From an uncultured Roseburia sp. (GTDB lineage: Bacteria; Bacillota; Clostridia; Lachnospirales; Lachnospiraceae): a stretch of DNA of 64,000 nucleotides. Position numbers and translations under genes: made by a program. The DNA lies in assembly GCA_900542495.1 (NCBI GenBank), contig UQNW01000014.1, positions 1-64,000 of the forward strand, in the 5' to 3' direction. The notes beneath the pieces were generated by a model. It saw nothing but the letters and a program-made list of their open reading frames with translations, did not search any database and was not told the DNA's origin. Positions 36,839 through 46,072 of the stretch are shown piece after piece (position 1 is the stretch's first letter; every line of letters begins with the position of its first letter).

Positions 36839-38428
36839 TTATACGAGCAGACTCTTCGTATAGGCTTCTTTTGGATTGTGAAAAATATCTTCTGTCTCCC
36901 CTATTTCAATCATTCTTCCATCCTTCATAACCATGATACGGTCACACATATGATAAACCACATTGATATCATGGGATATGAACAGATATGACAGCTTCAT
37001 TTCTTCCTGCAGCTTCTGTAAAAGTTCCATGATCTGTGCCTGAATGGTCACATCCAGTGCAGATACCGGTTCATCTGCAATGATAAACCCCGGATTCGTG
37101 ATAAGCGCCTGTGCGATACTGATCCTCTGCCGCTGTCCCCCGGACAATTCGGATGGCAGACGATGGAAATACTTCTCATCCATTCCGACGCGGGCAAGCA
37201 TATCATAAGCCGCCGCCTTACGGTCAGCCTTAGACATTGCGCATTTTTTATCAAGCATTCCTGCTGCCCTGAGCGGTTCCATCAATAGCCACCCGATCGT
37301 TTTGGATGGATTAAGGCTGCTGTACGGATCCTGAAAAATCATCTGGGGACGGCTGACATGACAGCTCACCTCTCCCGACATATGCTCCTGCATTCCAAGG
37401 ATTGCCTTGGAAAGCGACGTCTTTCCGCAGCCGCTCTCACCGACCAGACCGAGACTTTCTCCCTCATACACATCAAAACTGACATGTTCTACCGCATATT
37501 GTTTTTCTTTCTTTTTGAAAATAGAATTGGATCTGTCTTCATAATATACAGACAGATCTTTTACTGTAAGAACCTTTGCATTGCTCTCTTTCTTTACGGA
37601 AACCCTCGGCTTTAACCTGGAAGGAACTGCCTCGATCAGATTTCTTGTGTATGCTTCCTTCGGGTGCATGAAAATCTTCTCTGTTTCATCTGCTTCCACC
37701 ACAACTCCGTCTTTCATGACAACGACCTTATGGCAGATACGTCTTGCCAGATTCAGGTCATGTGTGATAAAAAGCATTGCATTCTGTTCACTCTTGTTGA
37801 TGTCTTTTAACAATTCCACGATCTGTGTCTGGATTGTCACATCCAATGCCGTCGTAGGCTCATCTGCTATGATCAGATCCGGATGCAGGATCACCGCCAT
37901 GGCGATCATCACCCGCTGTCTCATGCCTCCGGACAGCTGGTGCGGATAACTGTCATAAACCTTCTTCGCATCCTTAAGCCCGACTGCCTGAAATGTTTCC
38001 AGTACTTTTTCGTAACGCTTCTCTTTCTCTAGATCCGTATGAAGCCTTACGATCTCATCCACCTGGACACCGGCTTTTTTTGTCGGATTTAAGGAGGTCA
38101 TCGGCTCCTGAAATATCATGGACATCCGGCTTCCCTGAAATCTGCGGTACAGCCGCTCATCAAAAGGTCTGTCTGCTTCTCTTAATACTTCCCCATCCAC
38201 GATTATTTTCCCGGATGTCACCTGTGCCTGCTTTGACAGAAGCCCCATGAGTGTCAGTGAGGTGATTGATTTTCCGGATCCTGATTCTCCGACAATTCCT
38301 ACGATCTCACCACTGTTCACTTCTATATTTACATGCTTAACAACTTCCATGCCATCAAAAGAAACGGATAAATCTTCTATCTGAACGATTTTTTTCTGTT
38401 TGCTGTCTTTTTGCTGTTCCACTTTCAT
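36839..38428 (-). CDS. peptide ABC transporter ATPase, fused DppD-DppF type
   Basis: The 529-aa protein holds two complete ATPase cassettes in tandem. The first has Walker A GESGSGKSIT, signature LSGGMRQR and Walker B LIIADEPT; the second has GESGCGKTSLS, LSGGQRQR and FIIADEPV. Each ends with the oligopeptide-family C-terminal region (PKEAYTRNLIEAVPS and PKEAYTKSLLV). Fused forms like GsiA energise family-5 importers of peptides, glutathione or nickel chelates. It is last in a four-gene operon, 41 bp after the DppC-like gene. Confidence 0.93.
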   Translation of the reverse strand: MKVEQQKDSKQKKIVQIEDLSVSFDGMEVVKHVNIEVNSGEIVGIVGESGSGKSITSLTLMGLLSKQAQVTSGKIIVDGEVLREADRPFDERLYRRFQGSRMSMIFQEPMTSLNPTKKAGVQVDEIVRLHTDLEKEKRYEKVLETFQAVGLKDAKKVYDSYPHQLSGGMRQRVMIAMAVILHPDLIIADEPTTALDVTIQTQIVELLKDINKSEQNAMLFITHDLNLARRICHKVVVMKDGVVVEADETEKIFMHPKEAYTRNLIEAVPSRLKPRVSVKKESNAKVLTVKDLSVYYEDRSNSIFKKKEKQYAVEHVSFDVYEGESLGLVGESGCGKTSLSKAILGMQEHMSGEVSCHVSRPQMIFQDPYSSLNPSKTIGWLLMEPLRAAGMLDKKCAMSKADRKAAAYDMLARVGMDEKYFHRLPSELSGGQRQRISIAQALITNPGFIIADEPVSALDVTIQAQIMELLQKLQEEMKLSYLFISHDINVVYHMCDRIMVMKDGRMIEIGETEDIFHNPKEAYTKSLLV

Positions 38429-38469
38429 ATACTTATCCCCAGTCTGTCATTCATTTTACCACATTGCCT

Positions 38470-39294
38470 CTACTCTGCCCTGCTCCCGTCCCATTTCCGG
38501 ATACCCTCGCCCAGCAGTGAAAATCCAAGCACGACCCATACGATCGCAAGTCCCGGAAATAGTGCATACCAGGGTGCGGTCTGCAAATATCCCTGTGCAT
38601 CTGACAGCATCATGCCAAGGCTCGCATCCGGTGCCTGTACTCCGATTCCAAGATAGCTCATACCGGACTCCGCAAGGATCGCATTATTAAAACCGATCAT
38701 CACTGAAACAAGCAGCACTGAAAAAATATTAGGTAAAATATGTACGAACAGAATACGAAGCCTGCTTACTCCCATCAGCCTTGCTCTTTTTATATAATCC
38801 GCATCACGAAGACGTAAAAATTCTCCGCGGACAATCCGCACAAAGCTTGGGATAAATACGATCCCAAGTGCGATGATCACATTCTGCCTGCCTTTTCCAA
38901 GTAAAGATATGATCACAAGCGTAAGCAAGATACTTGGAAATCCGTTCACCGCATCCGTGATACGCATGAGGATCTCATCTAAAATGCCTCCGAAATATCC
39001 GGTAAATGCTCCTAACAAAACACCTGCCAAAGTTGAAAAAAGGACGACAGATGTGCTGATCACAAGCGTTGTTCCCAATCCCTGCATCACTCTTGAAAAA
39101 ATATCCCTTCCAAAATTGTCTGTTCCAAAAATATGATGCATGGAAGGTGCTGTAAATTTCTCTGCCGCCGACATGGCAGTTGTACTGTATGGTGTCCAGA
39201 AATATCCTAAAATCCCCAAAAACACAGCAAGACCTGTCATAAACAGGCCTGCTGCAAGATATCCGTTCCACTTTTTTCTTTTCTTATTTTCCAT
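38470..39294 (-). CDS. peptide ABC transporter permease (DppC type)
   Basis: The 274-aa protein has an N-terminal membrane helix and the DppC hallmark FGTDNFGRDIFSRVMQG, then five helices with the EAA-like loop RARLMGVSRLRILFVHILPN. I favour ATG 39294, with CGGAG 11 bp upstream; a GTG four codons earlier overlaps that site. It pairs with the DppB-like permease 83 bp upstream. Confidence 0.92.
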   Translation of the reverse strand: MENKKRKKWNGYLAAGLFMTGLAVFLGILGYFWTPYSTTAMSAAEKFTAPSMHHIFGTDNFGRDIFSRVMQGLGTTLVISTSVVLFSTLAGVLLGAFTGYFGGILDEILMRITDAVNGFPSILLTLVIISLLGKGRQNVIIALGIVFIPSFVRIVRGEFLRLRDADYIKRARLMGVSRLRILFVHILPNIFSVLLVSVMIGFNNAILAESGMSYLGIGVQAPDASLGMMLSDAQGYLQTAPWYALFPGLAIVWVVLGFSLLGEGIRKWDGSRAE

Positions 39295-39377
39295 AGGTTT
39301 CCACACTCCGTATTACAAGTCCATTCCACACAGCATCTTCTCCTTCTCTGTGAGAAAATGGCTCTGTCTTACTCATT

Positions 39378-40340
39378 CTATTGATTCCTGCGGATTCTCG
39401 GATCGATCACCCGGTAAAGAATATCCACGATAAAATAAACAAAAATCACCACGAATGTAATGTATAAAATCAAAATCTCCACAACCGGAAGGTCTCTTGT
39501 TCCGACCGAACTGATCAGAAGCCTGCCGATCCCAGGCAGTGCAAACACCTGTTCTACCACGATACTTCCTGCCAAAATTTCTGCGATCATCATGCCGAGA
39601 AATGTAATGACCGGCATCATTGCATTTTTCAGGACATGGCCAAACATGACCTGATTCCTGTTGCAGCCCTTGCTGTAAGCAGTCCGCACATAGTCAAGCT
39701 TCATCTCCGTCAACATGGAGTTTCGCAAAAAACGTGCTGTCATGGCTATTTTCGGTAAAGCGATTGAAATCGCCGGGAACAGTAAATATGCTAAAAATCC
39801 GGTCATATTCTCCTGATAGCTTACGTATCCGCCCGGTACAAACCATTTTAATACAATGCCGCACAGGTAAGTCACTAAAATTCCAAGAAAAAATGATGGA
39901 ACCGCCATCGTGACCTGCGTTAAGACTCCAAAGACTGCATCTAAGAACCTGCTTCCACACTTTGCCCACAATACCCCCAAAGGAATTGACACAAGTACGA
40001 TCATAACAAATGAAATCACTGCCAGATAAAGTGTCACCGGCAGCTTATCTCCTATCAATTCCTTCACGGGCATCATTTCATTCATATTCTTGGAATACCG
40101 GTAACTCACGCCAAAATCTCCATGCAGTACATCATCTGCCCAGGAAATATACCGTTCTACCGGTGGTTTGTCCAAGCCAAGCTCTTCTCGAAGCTGTGCT
40201 TCTCTCTCCGGTGTTGCCTCCGTTCCCAATATGGAACGTACCACATCTCCCGGAATTACCTGAAAAGCAAGGAAAGCAGCTACTGAAACGAGAAACAATG
40301 TCATAATGAGAGTGCATATTTTTTTTATTAAAAATTTCAT
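39378..40340 (-). CDS. peptide ABC transporter permease (DppB type)
   Basis: The 320-aa protein has six helices and the DppB pattern: LFLVSVAAFLAFQVIPGDVVRSILG at the N terminus is split by the first helix, then LREELGLDKPPVERY, the cytoplasmic EAA loop RTAYSKGCNRNQVMFGHVLKN and LPGIGRLLISSV. It forms the channel with the DppC-type partner. AGGAAA precedes the start. Confidence 0.94.
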   Translation of the reverse strand: MKFLIKKICTLIMTLFLVSVAAFLAFQVIPGDVVRSILGTEATPEREAQLREELGLDKPPVERYISWADDVLHGDFGVSYRYSKNMNEMMPVKELIGDKLPVTLYLAVISFVMIVLVSIPLGVLWAKCGSRFLDAVFGVLTQVTMAVPSFFLGILVTYLCGIVLKWFVPGGYVSYQENMTGFLAYLLFPAISIALPKIAMTARFLRNSMLTEMKLDYVRTAYSKGCNRNQVMFGHVLKNAMMPVITFLGMMIAEILAGSIVVEQVFALPGIGRLLISSVGTRDLPVVEILILYITFVVIFVYFIVDILYRVIDPRIRRNQ

Positions 40341-40394
40341 GTGTCTGCTTTCCTTTCTGATCAGATGTTAACGTCACAATTTTTTGTGTCCGTC

Positions 40395-41969
40395 TTATTT
40401 TACAAAGTAAACTGTACTCATATCCTGTACATAAATCGGATAGAATTTGTATCCTGCAAGGTTCTTATTAAATGCTGTTGTGTTCGCCGGAACCTGGATA
40501 AATGCACTGGCTGCTTCATCGGCAAGGATCGTCTGAAGCTTCTTATAATCTGCTGCCTTCTCTGCTGCATCCTGTGTTGCCTGTGTCGCTTTCCAGAGTT
40601 CATCATACTCTGTGCTCTTGAAGTTCACAAAGTTCTTTTTCGAATCTGTCTGGAAACGGTTCAGCAGATATCCCGGTGTGAGGTCACTGCATGTGATACC
40701 ACTGATCGTTGCCTGATACTCTCTGTTGGTATAAACATCTTCTAACCAGGTATTCCATTCTACAGCATCAATTGTTGCATTGATTCCTACTGCTTTTAAC
40801 TGTTCTACCACAACCTCTGCGGTCTGCATATGGAACTCATAAACAGATGGAACTGCGATCGCAAGATCAAATCCATCTGCATATCCTGCCTCTGTAAGAA
40901 GCTCTTTTGCCTTTTCCACATTTGCAGAAGTACCATAAAGATCATTTAAGTCCTCATAGTAATCTTTTAATGTAGGAAGCATTGCAGAGCTGATGAGTGT
41001 TCCGTTTCCACCGGCTACGAACTCATTCACCATATCTTTATCCAGTGCGTAACAGATCGCCTGACGTACCTTCACATCAGAAAGCGGCTCATAGTCATTG
41101 TTTAAGAACAATGCCTGCACAACATTGGATGGGGATGAAATCACATTAAAGCTGTCCTTTAACTCGTTCGCCTGAGAATCTGTCAGGTATGCATAAATAT
41201 CAATGCTTCCACCCTGAAGCTCTAACAATGCAGTATCTGCACTTCCCACAATTTTAAAATCTACCTCATCAAGATAAGGAAGTCCTTCCTGCCAGTAATT
41301 TTCATTCTTCGCAAGAACGATTCCCTCCTGTGGAGTGTAAGAAACAAAAGAAAACGGTCCTGTTCCAACCGGATTCGCCTCTGCATCTTCTCCGCTTCCT
41401 GCAGGAATAATTGCAGTTACAAAACTGTAGATCAGCTCTGTATTCGGTGTATCCACTGTCACCTGGACCGTCTTGTCATCTAAAATATCAACTGCCTGAA
41501 TTGTCTGTAAAGTTGCCACTAATGGCGTTCCATCTAAAAGACCTGCCACTCTTTCTAATGAGTACTTCACGTCCTCACATGTCACATCATTGCCATTATG
41601 AAACTTCACACCATCTCTCAATGTAAAAGTATAAACTAATCCATCCTCTGAGACGCTGTAATCGCTTGCTACAGCACAAATCAGGTTACCGTTCTCATCC
41701 GGTTTTACCAAACCTTCGAAAACATTAAACAGAATCTCTTTAGTTCCTGCCGCAGTTGCTTTATGTGGGTCAAGACTGTCAATATCCTGCTGTATGCCTA
41801 CAACAACGGAGCCGCCGTATACAGGTCCTTCACTGATCTCTGTCTCCTGTACATTCTGCTCCTTAGAGGAAGTATCCTCCGAAGACGCTCCTGTGCCATC
41901 TGCGCCACATCCGCCCAGTACAGCCATTGCCAGAAGTGCCATGAAAAGAATGTGTAATCTTTTTTTCAT
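40395..41969 (-). CDS. peptide/nickel-type solute-binding lipoprotein (family 5)
   Basis: The 524-aa protein has a signal peptide and lipobox VLGGC (C21), a Ser/Thr/Glu-rich linker, and the SBP_bac_5 fold (DVKYSLERVAG, VGTGPFSFVSYTPQEGIVLAKNENY). It is the first gene of the importer operon and gives it substrate specificity, which cannot be read from sequence; short peptides are the default guess. GAGGAG precedes the ATG. Confidence 0.94.
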   Translation of the reverse strand: MKKRLHILFMALLAMAVLGGCGADGTGASSEDTSSKEQNVQETEISEGPVYGGSVVVGIQQDIDSLDPHKATAAGTKEILFNVFEGLVKPDENGNLICAVASDYSVSEDGLVYTFTLRDGVKFHNGNDVTCEDVKYSLERVAGLLDGTPLVATLQTIQAVDILDDKTVQVTVDTPNTELIYSFVTAIIPAGSGEDAEANPVGTGPFSFVSYTPQEGIVLAKNENYWQEGLPYLDEVDFKIVGSADTALLELQGGSIDIYAYLTDSQANELKDSFNVISSPSNVVQALFLNNDYEPLSDVKVRQAICYALDKDMVNEFVAGGNGTLISSAMLPTLKDYYEDLNDLYGTSANVEKAKELLTEAGYADGFDLAIAVPSVYEFHMQTAEVVVEQLKAVGINATIDAVEWNTWLEDVYTNREYQATISGITCSDLTPGYLLNRFQTDSKKNFVNFKSTEYDELWKATQATQDAAEKAADYKKLQTILADEAASAFIQVPANTTAFNKNLAGYKFYPIYVQDMSTVYFVK

Positions 41970-42080
41970 AATTTGCTCTTCTCCTCTTCGAATTGCTTTT
42001 TCCTCTCATTATTCAATTGCTTTTTCATTCTATCACACAACATGAAAAAAACAAGCTGTTTTGTTAATTTTTTGACAATT

Positions 42081-42596
42081 TTATTTTTTCCATTTATAAA
42101 GCATTTCATCCTGCAGTATTTCTTCTGTCGGAACCGTTGGATTCTGGATATTTTTTAATGTTACTGTTACAACTCCATCTTTATCACTTGAAACCACATC
42201 CGTTGAAAAACACTTTCCCGGAGCTACAGCCTGCTGTCTGTTAGGATACATCGTCCACATCTGAATAAAATTATAATCCTTATCATATAACAGTATCTTA
42301 GCACACAAATCATCATTCTCATTACTTGTAAGTCTAAGAACAGCCGGACGCCTGTTTCCTGCATTATCGATAAATTCACTAATCGTTTCATTTTCTTCAT
42401 CCAGACATCCCGTTACATTGATATATCCCTTTGCCTCAAGTTGTTCTAATGTCACATTTTTATCCAGATCCAACAATTCATTCCATGCTTTGTCACCTGT
42501 CATTCCCCATCCTGTTTTCTTTAAATAAAAGAAACATATTCCAAGCATCGCCAATACTATAATACATAAGATCACATACATTTTCTTTTTTCCCAT
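42081..42596 (-). CDS. membrane-anchored protein of unknown function (171 aa)
   Basis: A basic N terminus (MGKKK) is followed by one hydrophobic segment at about 6-26 with a lone Cys and then a ~145-residue soluble part, probably outside the cell. I see no family motif. Two cysteines (near residues 64 and 98) and a third (129) could form disulfides or bind metal. It has a strong AAGGAGG site, stands 110 bp after the SurA-N-like gene on the same strand, and shares its low GC. It belongs physically to the accessory patch at 42-46 kb. Confidence 0.75.
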   Translation of the reverse strand: MGKKKMYVILCIIVLAMLGICFFYLKKTGWGMTGDKAWNELLDLDKNVTLEQLEAKGYINVTGCLDEENETISEFIDNAGNRRPAVLRLTSNENDDLCAKILLYDKDYNFIQMWTMYPNRQQAVAPGKCFSTDVVSSDKDGVVTVTLKNIQNPTVPTEEILQDEMLYKWKK

Positions 42597-42706
42597 ATAT
42601 ATCCTCCTTAGGCGCTGACAATATTGTTAAAATAAAGATTTGATTCCGATAAGTTTTTTTCCTCTTCTAAACTCGATTATAACATACCCTGTTCTATATA
42701 TGCAAT

Positions 42707-43345
42707 TTAGTCTACTACTTTAAACTCTTCGTTTTCAACAGCCTGCGCTTTTATCTGTTCATAATACTCCTGCCATTCTTCTTCTATTTCATTTATGCTT
42801 TTTGCCTGTGGCGCAACTTCTTTAAACTCTTTTTCCTTTGCTGCCATATACTTCTGTATCGGCAAATCTTTTTTATATACTTCGAATTCATAATTCCAAT
42901 AATCTTCTTCTGAATCGAATTGCTCTATAATCGCCATTGCATCTTCTTTATTATCAGACTGTTCAATAAATACCTTTAACTTTTCTAGATAATCATATAC
43001 TTCTTGATCTGTCACTGTATACCCTGCTTCAATTGCCTGCTGATATAACGCTTCCCTCTCCTCCACATATAAAACAGCCTGTTTCCTTGCATCCTCTTGA
43101 TTCATTCCAAAAGTAGTATAAAACATCATTGCCTGTTCTACTTCCTTATTTGTTATAACTCCATTCTTTCCTCTCGCATATATCATTTCACTTCCATTTT
43201 CATCATTTGCATATTGTTTAAGCAAATTTCCCCAATCAGAAAACTTAGATGTATAAGATGGCTCCGCAAATGTTTGAACTCCTGCCATGAATAATAAGAT
43301 TCCCATAAATAAAGATGCGTACAATGCCTGTATCTTTTTTTTCAT
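42707..43345 (-). CDS. secreted SurA-N-like protein without PPIase domain
   Basis: The 212-aa protein has a signal peptide (MKKKIQALYASLFMGILLFM to about residue 27, AGVQTFA). The rest is helical: VITNKEVEQAMMFYTTFG, ALYQQAIEAGYTVTDQEVYDYLEKLK and YWNYEFEVYKKDLPIQKYM. This resembles the chaperone domain of SurA/PrsA-like proteins, but the peptidyl-prolyl isomerase domain is missing. It may bind or fold an exported partner. Its gene faces away from the 45-residue peptide gene at 43569, with a 50-bp palindrome between them, and has AGGAGG 8 bp before the ATG. Confidence 0.75.
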   Translation of the reverse strand: MKKKIQALYASLFMGILLFMAGVQTFAEPSYTSKFSDWGNLLKQYANDENGSEMIYARGKNGVITNKEVEQAMMFYTTFGMNQEDARKQAVLYVEEREALYQQAIEAGYTVTDQEVYDYLEKLKVFIEQSDNKEDAMAIIEQFDSEEDYWNYEFEVYKKDLPIQKYMAAKEKEFKEVAPQAKSINEIEEEWQEYYEQIKAQAVENEEFKVVD

Positions 43346-43460
43346 ATACCCCCACCTCCTACTTTGTAGGTAGTGTCACTACAGTATCAATTAACCCCAT
43401 TTTCCTCCTTCCCTTTTATTAAATATTTGTATATTTATAATATCTATATTACTCTCAAAA

Positions 43461-43510
43461 TAACATGACGTTTTACTGAAAAAATATTTTTTCAATAAAA
43501 CGTCATGTTA
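43461..43510. promoter_or_regulatory. 50-bp palindrome between divergent genes
   Basis: TAACATGACGTTTTA (43461-43475) is the exact inverse of 43496-43510; TGAAAAAAT (43477-43485) and ATTTTTTCA (43486-43494) continue the symmetry to the centre, leaving only one mismatched pair. It sits 115 bp upstream of the SurA-N-like gene and 58 bp upstream of the peptide gene. The word ATGACGTTTTACTGAA recurs at 46159-46174 before the next operon. It looks like an operator for a dimeric HTH regulator, most simply the one at 43703; a hairpin role is the alternative. Confidence 0.75.
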
Positions 43511-43568
43511 CTTTGTACTACTTGCACCTAAAATGAGTGTATTCAAAAGAAAAGGAGAATGAATTCAT

Positions 43569-43706
43569 ATGAAAAAAAACAAAACTTTATTTATTTTATT
43601 ATTATTACTTGTCACCGTGAATTTCGGAAAATACACCTTTATCAGTTCTGCTTCGTCTGTTGCTCCGGCATCTCTTTTAGGTGAAAATGATAACAAAAAT
43701 ATTTAA
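43569..43706 (+). CDS. small exported peptide (45 aa), candidate signalling propeptide
   Basis: The frame encodes MKKNK, a hydrophobic run with five consecutive Leu (LFILLLLLVTV), then a short polar tail rich in Ser/Ala ending in LLGENDNKNI. This is a Sec-type signal peptide plus a very short mature part, the layout of RNPP/Phr-like pheromone precursors. AGGAG lies 11 bp upstream of the ATG. It ends tail-to-tail with the regulator gene, sharing stop-codon bases (4-bp overlap). No family is recognised, and a chance short frame cannot be excluded, although signal, ribosome site and context agree. Confidence 0.6.
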   Translation: MKKNKTLFILLLLLVTVNFGKYTFISSASSVAPASLLGENDNKNI

Positions 43707-45505
43707 TCTTCTTCATTTATCTTTTTGAAAAACTGTAAGATAGTTTTGTAGACTCTTTGAGTTCCGTATATTCTGCTTAATACCAATGCATATAATAAAT
43801 ATCTTTTCACATCTTGCTTTTCATTAATATTATTTTTTAAATATTTATTATATGCATACTCTCCAATATATTCATCTAATAATTCCGTTTTGTTTCTCCG
43901 TATTCTTTGTTCTATTCCTTCTCTATATATACATTCTGCCTCATCAAAATTTCCTCTATCCGATTTCCATCTAGCATAGTTTAGTTTTGCCAAAAAAGTT
44001 TCATAATATTTTTCTGTTTTCATGGAATCCATATCATCTAAAAAAGCTTTTATAAGATGCATTGCTTCTTCTGATTTTCCATCTTTCGCCATGCATACAG
44101 ATATGTGATCAATTAAATTAATTTCAAGCATAGTGTAAACATGTCTTTTTTTACCAATTTCTTTCTCGTTCATCGTATAAGACAAAATATTACGAAACAT
44201 ATCACAACACTGATTCCATGTTTTTCTTCCTGTGTTTTCTTCTATAGAAACTTGAACAAATTCCAAATACTGTCTATTTTTCGCCACTTCTTTTTCGCCT
44301 AAAACCGTCTTCAACTCCTCTAATAATTCTGGCAATCTTTCATTTTTTTCCATAAACAACTCATATGAGATTTCTCTACGCAAAAATAACGCATCAATAT
44401 TTCCTGTATTGACCAATTCTATATAATATCGATTCTCCGTACCAATTTTTTCTGTTAATGCTTTATAATTATTCCGTGTTGGTTTACGACCATTTTCAAT
44501 CCTTGAATAACTTTCCACACTACAGATTCCATCACTGATTTTTTCCTGTGTGTAATTTACTTTTTTTCTTTCTGTTGAAAGATATTGTCCTACATGCTCC
44601 AGCATAATTTCATTTGCCTGTGGCACATATATCTGACTTTGAGCTCGATAGCCAAATTCTTCAAAAAAACTTTGTAATATTTGTAACTCTCCCTGTTCTC
44701 TCGTCATACTTCTTTTTTCTTTCACACCCGAAAGAATCCGCAGACGCATGATATCCAATAGACAATACAGCGATTTTCGCCTTCGCAATAATTGAAATGT
44801 CTGATCAAATATCTCATATCTGTTTTTCTCACTTTTTTCGTCCATTGTAAGATTTCCCCAGAGACAAACCAGTAACGGATATATTTTTACTTTCTGCTGT
44901 TCTTCCGCAAAATGTGTCTGCACATATTTCATTAATTGAAATAGTCTGCATGCAATCTGATTTTTTTCCTTTGGATTCATCTGTCTCAACAAATTCAGAT
45001 ATATGGCATAAATATGTAGCTCTGTTACACCTAGAGTTCCTTCTATTTTCTCTGACTCTATCAAAAAACTACAAGTACATCTTAATGCCTGTTCATAATA
45101 TTCTTTGGCACTTTTAAAATCCAATGCCTTTTTTTCTGCAATAATCCCCTTCAAAAACCAATCATACTGTTGTCTTATTTTCTCGTTAAGCATCCTATTT
45201 TTTGCCGGCATACATTCTGACAGTTTTGATAGCTTTTTATAATTTTCACTCTGAATACATTTTCTTGTACTCTCCCGCCATTGAAAATATACAGCTTCTT
45301 TTTTCGAAATATATGCAGACACCCCTAATGTTCCAAATCCCATTCTGTCTAAAAACATATTTACCGATAATATATCTGGTATCATTTCATCATTTTCATA
45401 CATGCAATAGGTTGATACTCCACAAATACCTCTGCAAATATCATTCACGCTAATCTGATATTTTGTTCGTATCCCATATAAAAGTCTGCCAATATCTAAT
45501 CCCAT
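43703..45505 (-). CDS. tandem-HTH (XRE) regulator with TPR-like helices
   Basis: The 600-aa protein contains two XRE-type HTH regions. The first is near residues 8-48 (SVNDICRGICGVSTYCMYEND), the second near 310-355 (YTQEKISDGICSVESYSRIENG). Each is followed by a similar helical stretch (AVYFQWRESTRKCIQSENYKKL; ALFLRREISYELFMEKNERL), so the protein looks internally duplicated. The remaining sequence is helical and TPR-like, as in RNPP regulators that bind peptides. ATG 45505 has GGGAG 10 bp upstream; a start 21 codons earlier would fall in a hairpin. It may bind the palindrome at 43461 and the half-site at 46159 and sense the adjacent exported peptide; this is inference. Confidence 0.78.
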   Translation of the reverse strand: MGLDIGRLLYGIRTKYQISVNDICRGICGVSTYCMYENDEMIPDILSVNMFLDRMGFGTLGVSAYISKKEAVYFQWRESTRKCIQSENYKKLSKLSECMPAKNRMLNEKIRQQYDWFLKGIIAEKKALDFKSAKEYYEQALRCTCSFLIESEKIEGTLGVTELHIYAIYLNLLRQMNPKEKNQIACRLFQLMKYVQTHFAEEQQKVKIYPLLVCLWGNLTMDEKSEKNRYEIFDQTFQLLRRRKSLYCLLDIMRLRILSGVKEKRSMTREQGELQILQSFFEEFGYRAQSQIYVPQANEIMLEHVGQYLSTERKKVNYTQEKISDGICSVESYSRIENGRKPTRNNYKALTEKIGTENRYYIELVNTGNIDALFLRREISYELFMEKNERLPELLEELKTVLGEKEVAKNRQYLEFVQVSIEENTGRKTWNQCCDMFRNILSYTMNEKEIGKKRHVYTMLEINLIDHISVCMAKDGKSEEAMHLIKAFLDDMDSMKTEKYYETFLAKLNYARWKSDRGNFDEAECIYREGIEQRIRRNKTELLDEYIGEYAYNKYLKNNINEKQDVKRYLLYALVLSRIYGTQRVYKTILQFFKKINEED

Positions 45506-45531
45506 TTTTCTATCTTCTCCCAACTTGCCGA

Positions 45532-45565
45532 AAAGTCCAATTTTCCGTATCGAAAATTGGACTTT
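45532..45565 (-). promoter_or_regulatory. perfect 14-bp hairpin ahead of the regulator start
   Basis: AAAGTCCAATTTTC (45532-45545) and GAAAATTGGACTTT (45552-45565) flank a 6-base loop. It begins four bases after the stop of the upstream membrane-protein gene and lies 27 bp before the regulator start. On the minus strand the stem is followed by TTCGG rather than a U-tract, so it is more likely an operator or an mRNA element setting regulator expression than a terminator. Confidence 0.65.
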
Positions 45566-45568
45566 CAT

Positions 45569-46072
45569 TCATCTTTTTTTTATAAATCCAGCAAGAATCC
45601 GAATTATCAAAACAACTGCAGTTAATACAATACACAAGTACTGTATCGGAAATATCTTTTTTTCCTGAATGACTAACTTGTCGTTTTCATTCACAACAAC
45701 TACTTTGTTGTAAAAATCTTTCTTTTCTAAAATTTCTTTATCATAAAATATTTTGCAATCCAATAACTCATATCTGTCTACAAGTGGGAATTTGGTTGCA
45801 GACATTATGTAAGTATTGTCATTTTCATCTTTTAACAGGAAAAAGAAGGATGACTTATTTTCTGTGTACGCATAATCAGCTAACGTGAATTCTTTATTTT
45901 CTATCACGAATGGATCATCTGATGTCATTTTCATAAGGTTCTCACTGTTTTGAGGATACTTATATGAAACAATCAGACATAATATTATTATATATACCAA
46001 AAACATTCCTATATCGTACTTTCGTGTCATAAATTCCACCCATTCCATGCTCTCTTTTGCCTTCGCGTACAT
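45569..46072 (-). CDS. two-helix membrane protein of unknown function
   Basis: From ATG 46072 the product has 167 aa, with a helix near the N terminus (GMFLVYIIILCLIVSY), an ~85-residue domain probably outside the membrane, and a second helix at the C terminus (LCIVLTAVVLIIRILAGFI) ending KKR. The central part contains two short strand-rich halves (YAYTENKSSFFFLL; YELLDCKIFYD). No family is recognised. The start is uncertain: the frame stays open upstream to 46153 across a small repeat, and internal ATGs at 46042 or 46024 also fit. It precedes the tandem-HTH regulator in the same operon and may be its membrane partner. Confidence 0.6.
   Translation of the reverse strand: MYAKAKESMEWVEFMTRKYDIGMFLVYIIILCLIVSYKYPQNSENLMKMTSDDPFVIENKEFTLADYAYTENKSSFFFLLKDENDNTYIMSATKFPLVDRYELLDCKIFYDKEILEKKDFYNKVVVVNENDKLVIQEKKIFPIQYLCIVLTAVVLIIRILAGFIKKR

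Noticed and set aside
36839..38428. Gene fusion of two ABC ATPases as a novelty
   Set aside because: Fused DppD-DppF-like ATPases such as GsiA are well known.
45506..45568. Longer N terminus for the tandem-HTH regulator
   Set aside because: The extra 21 codons lie over a perfect hairpin, while GGGAG stands at good spacing before the ATG at 45505.
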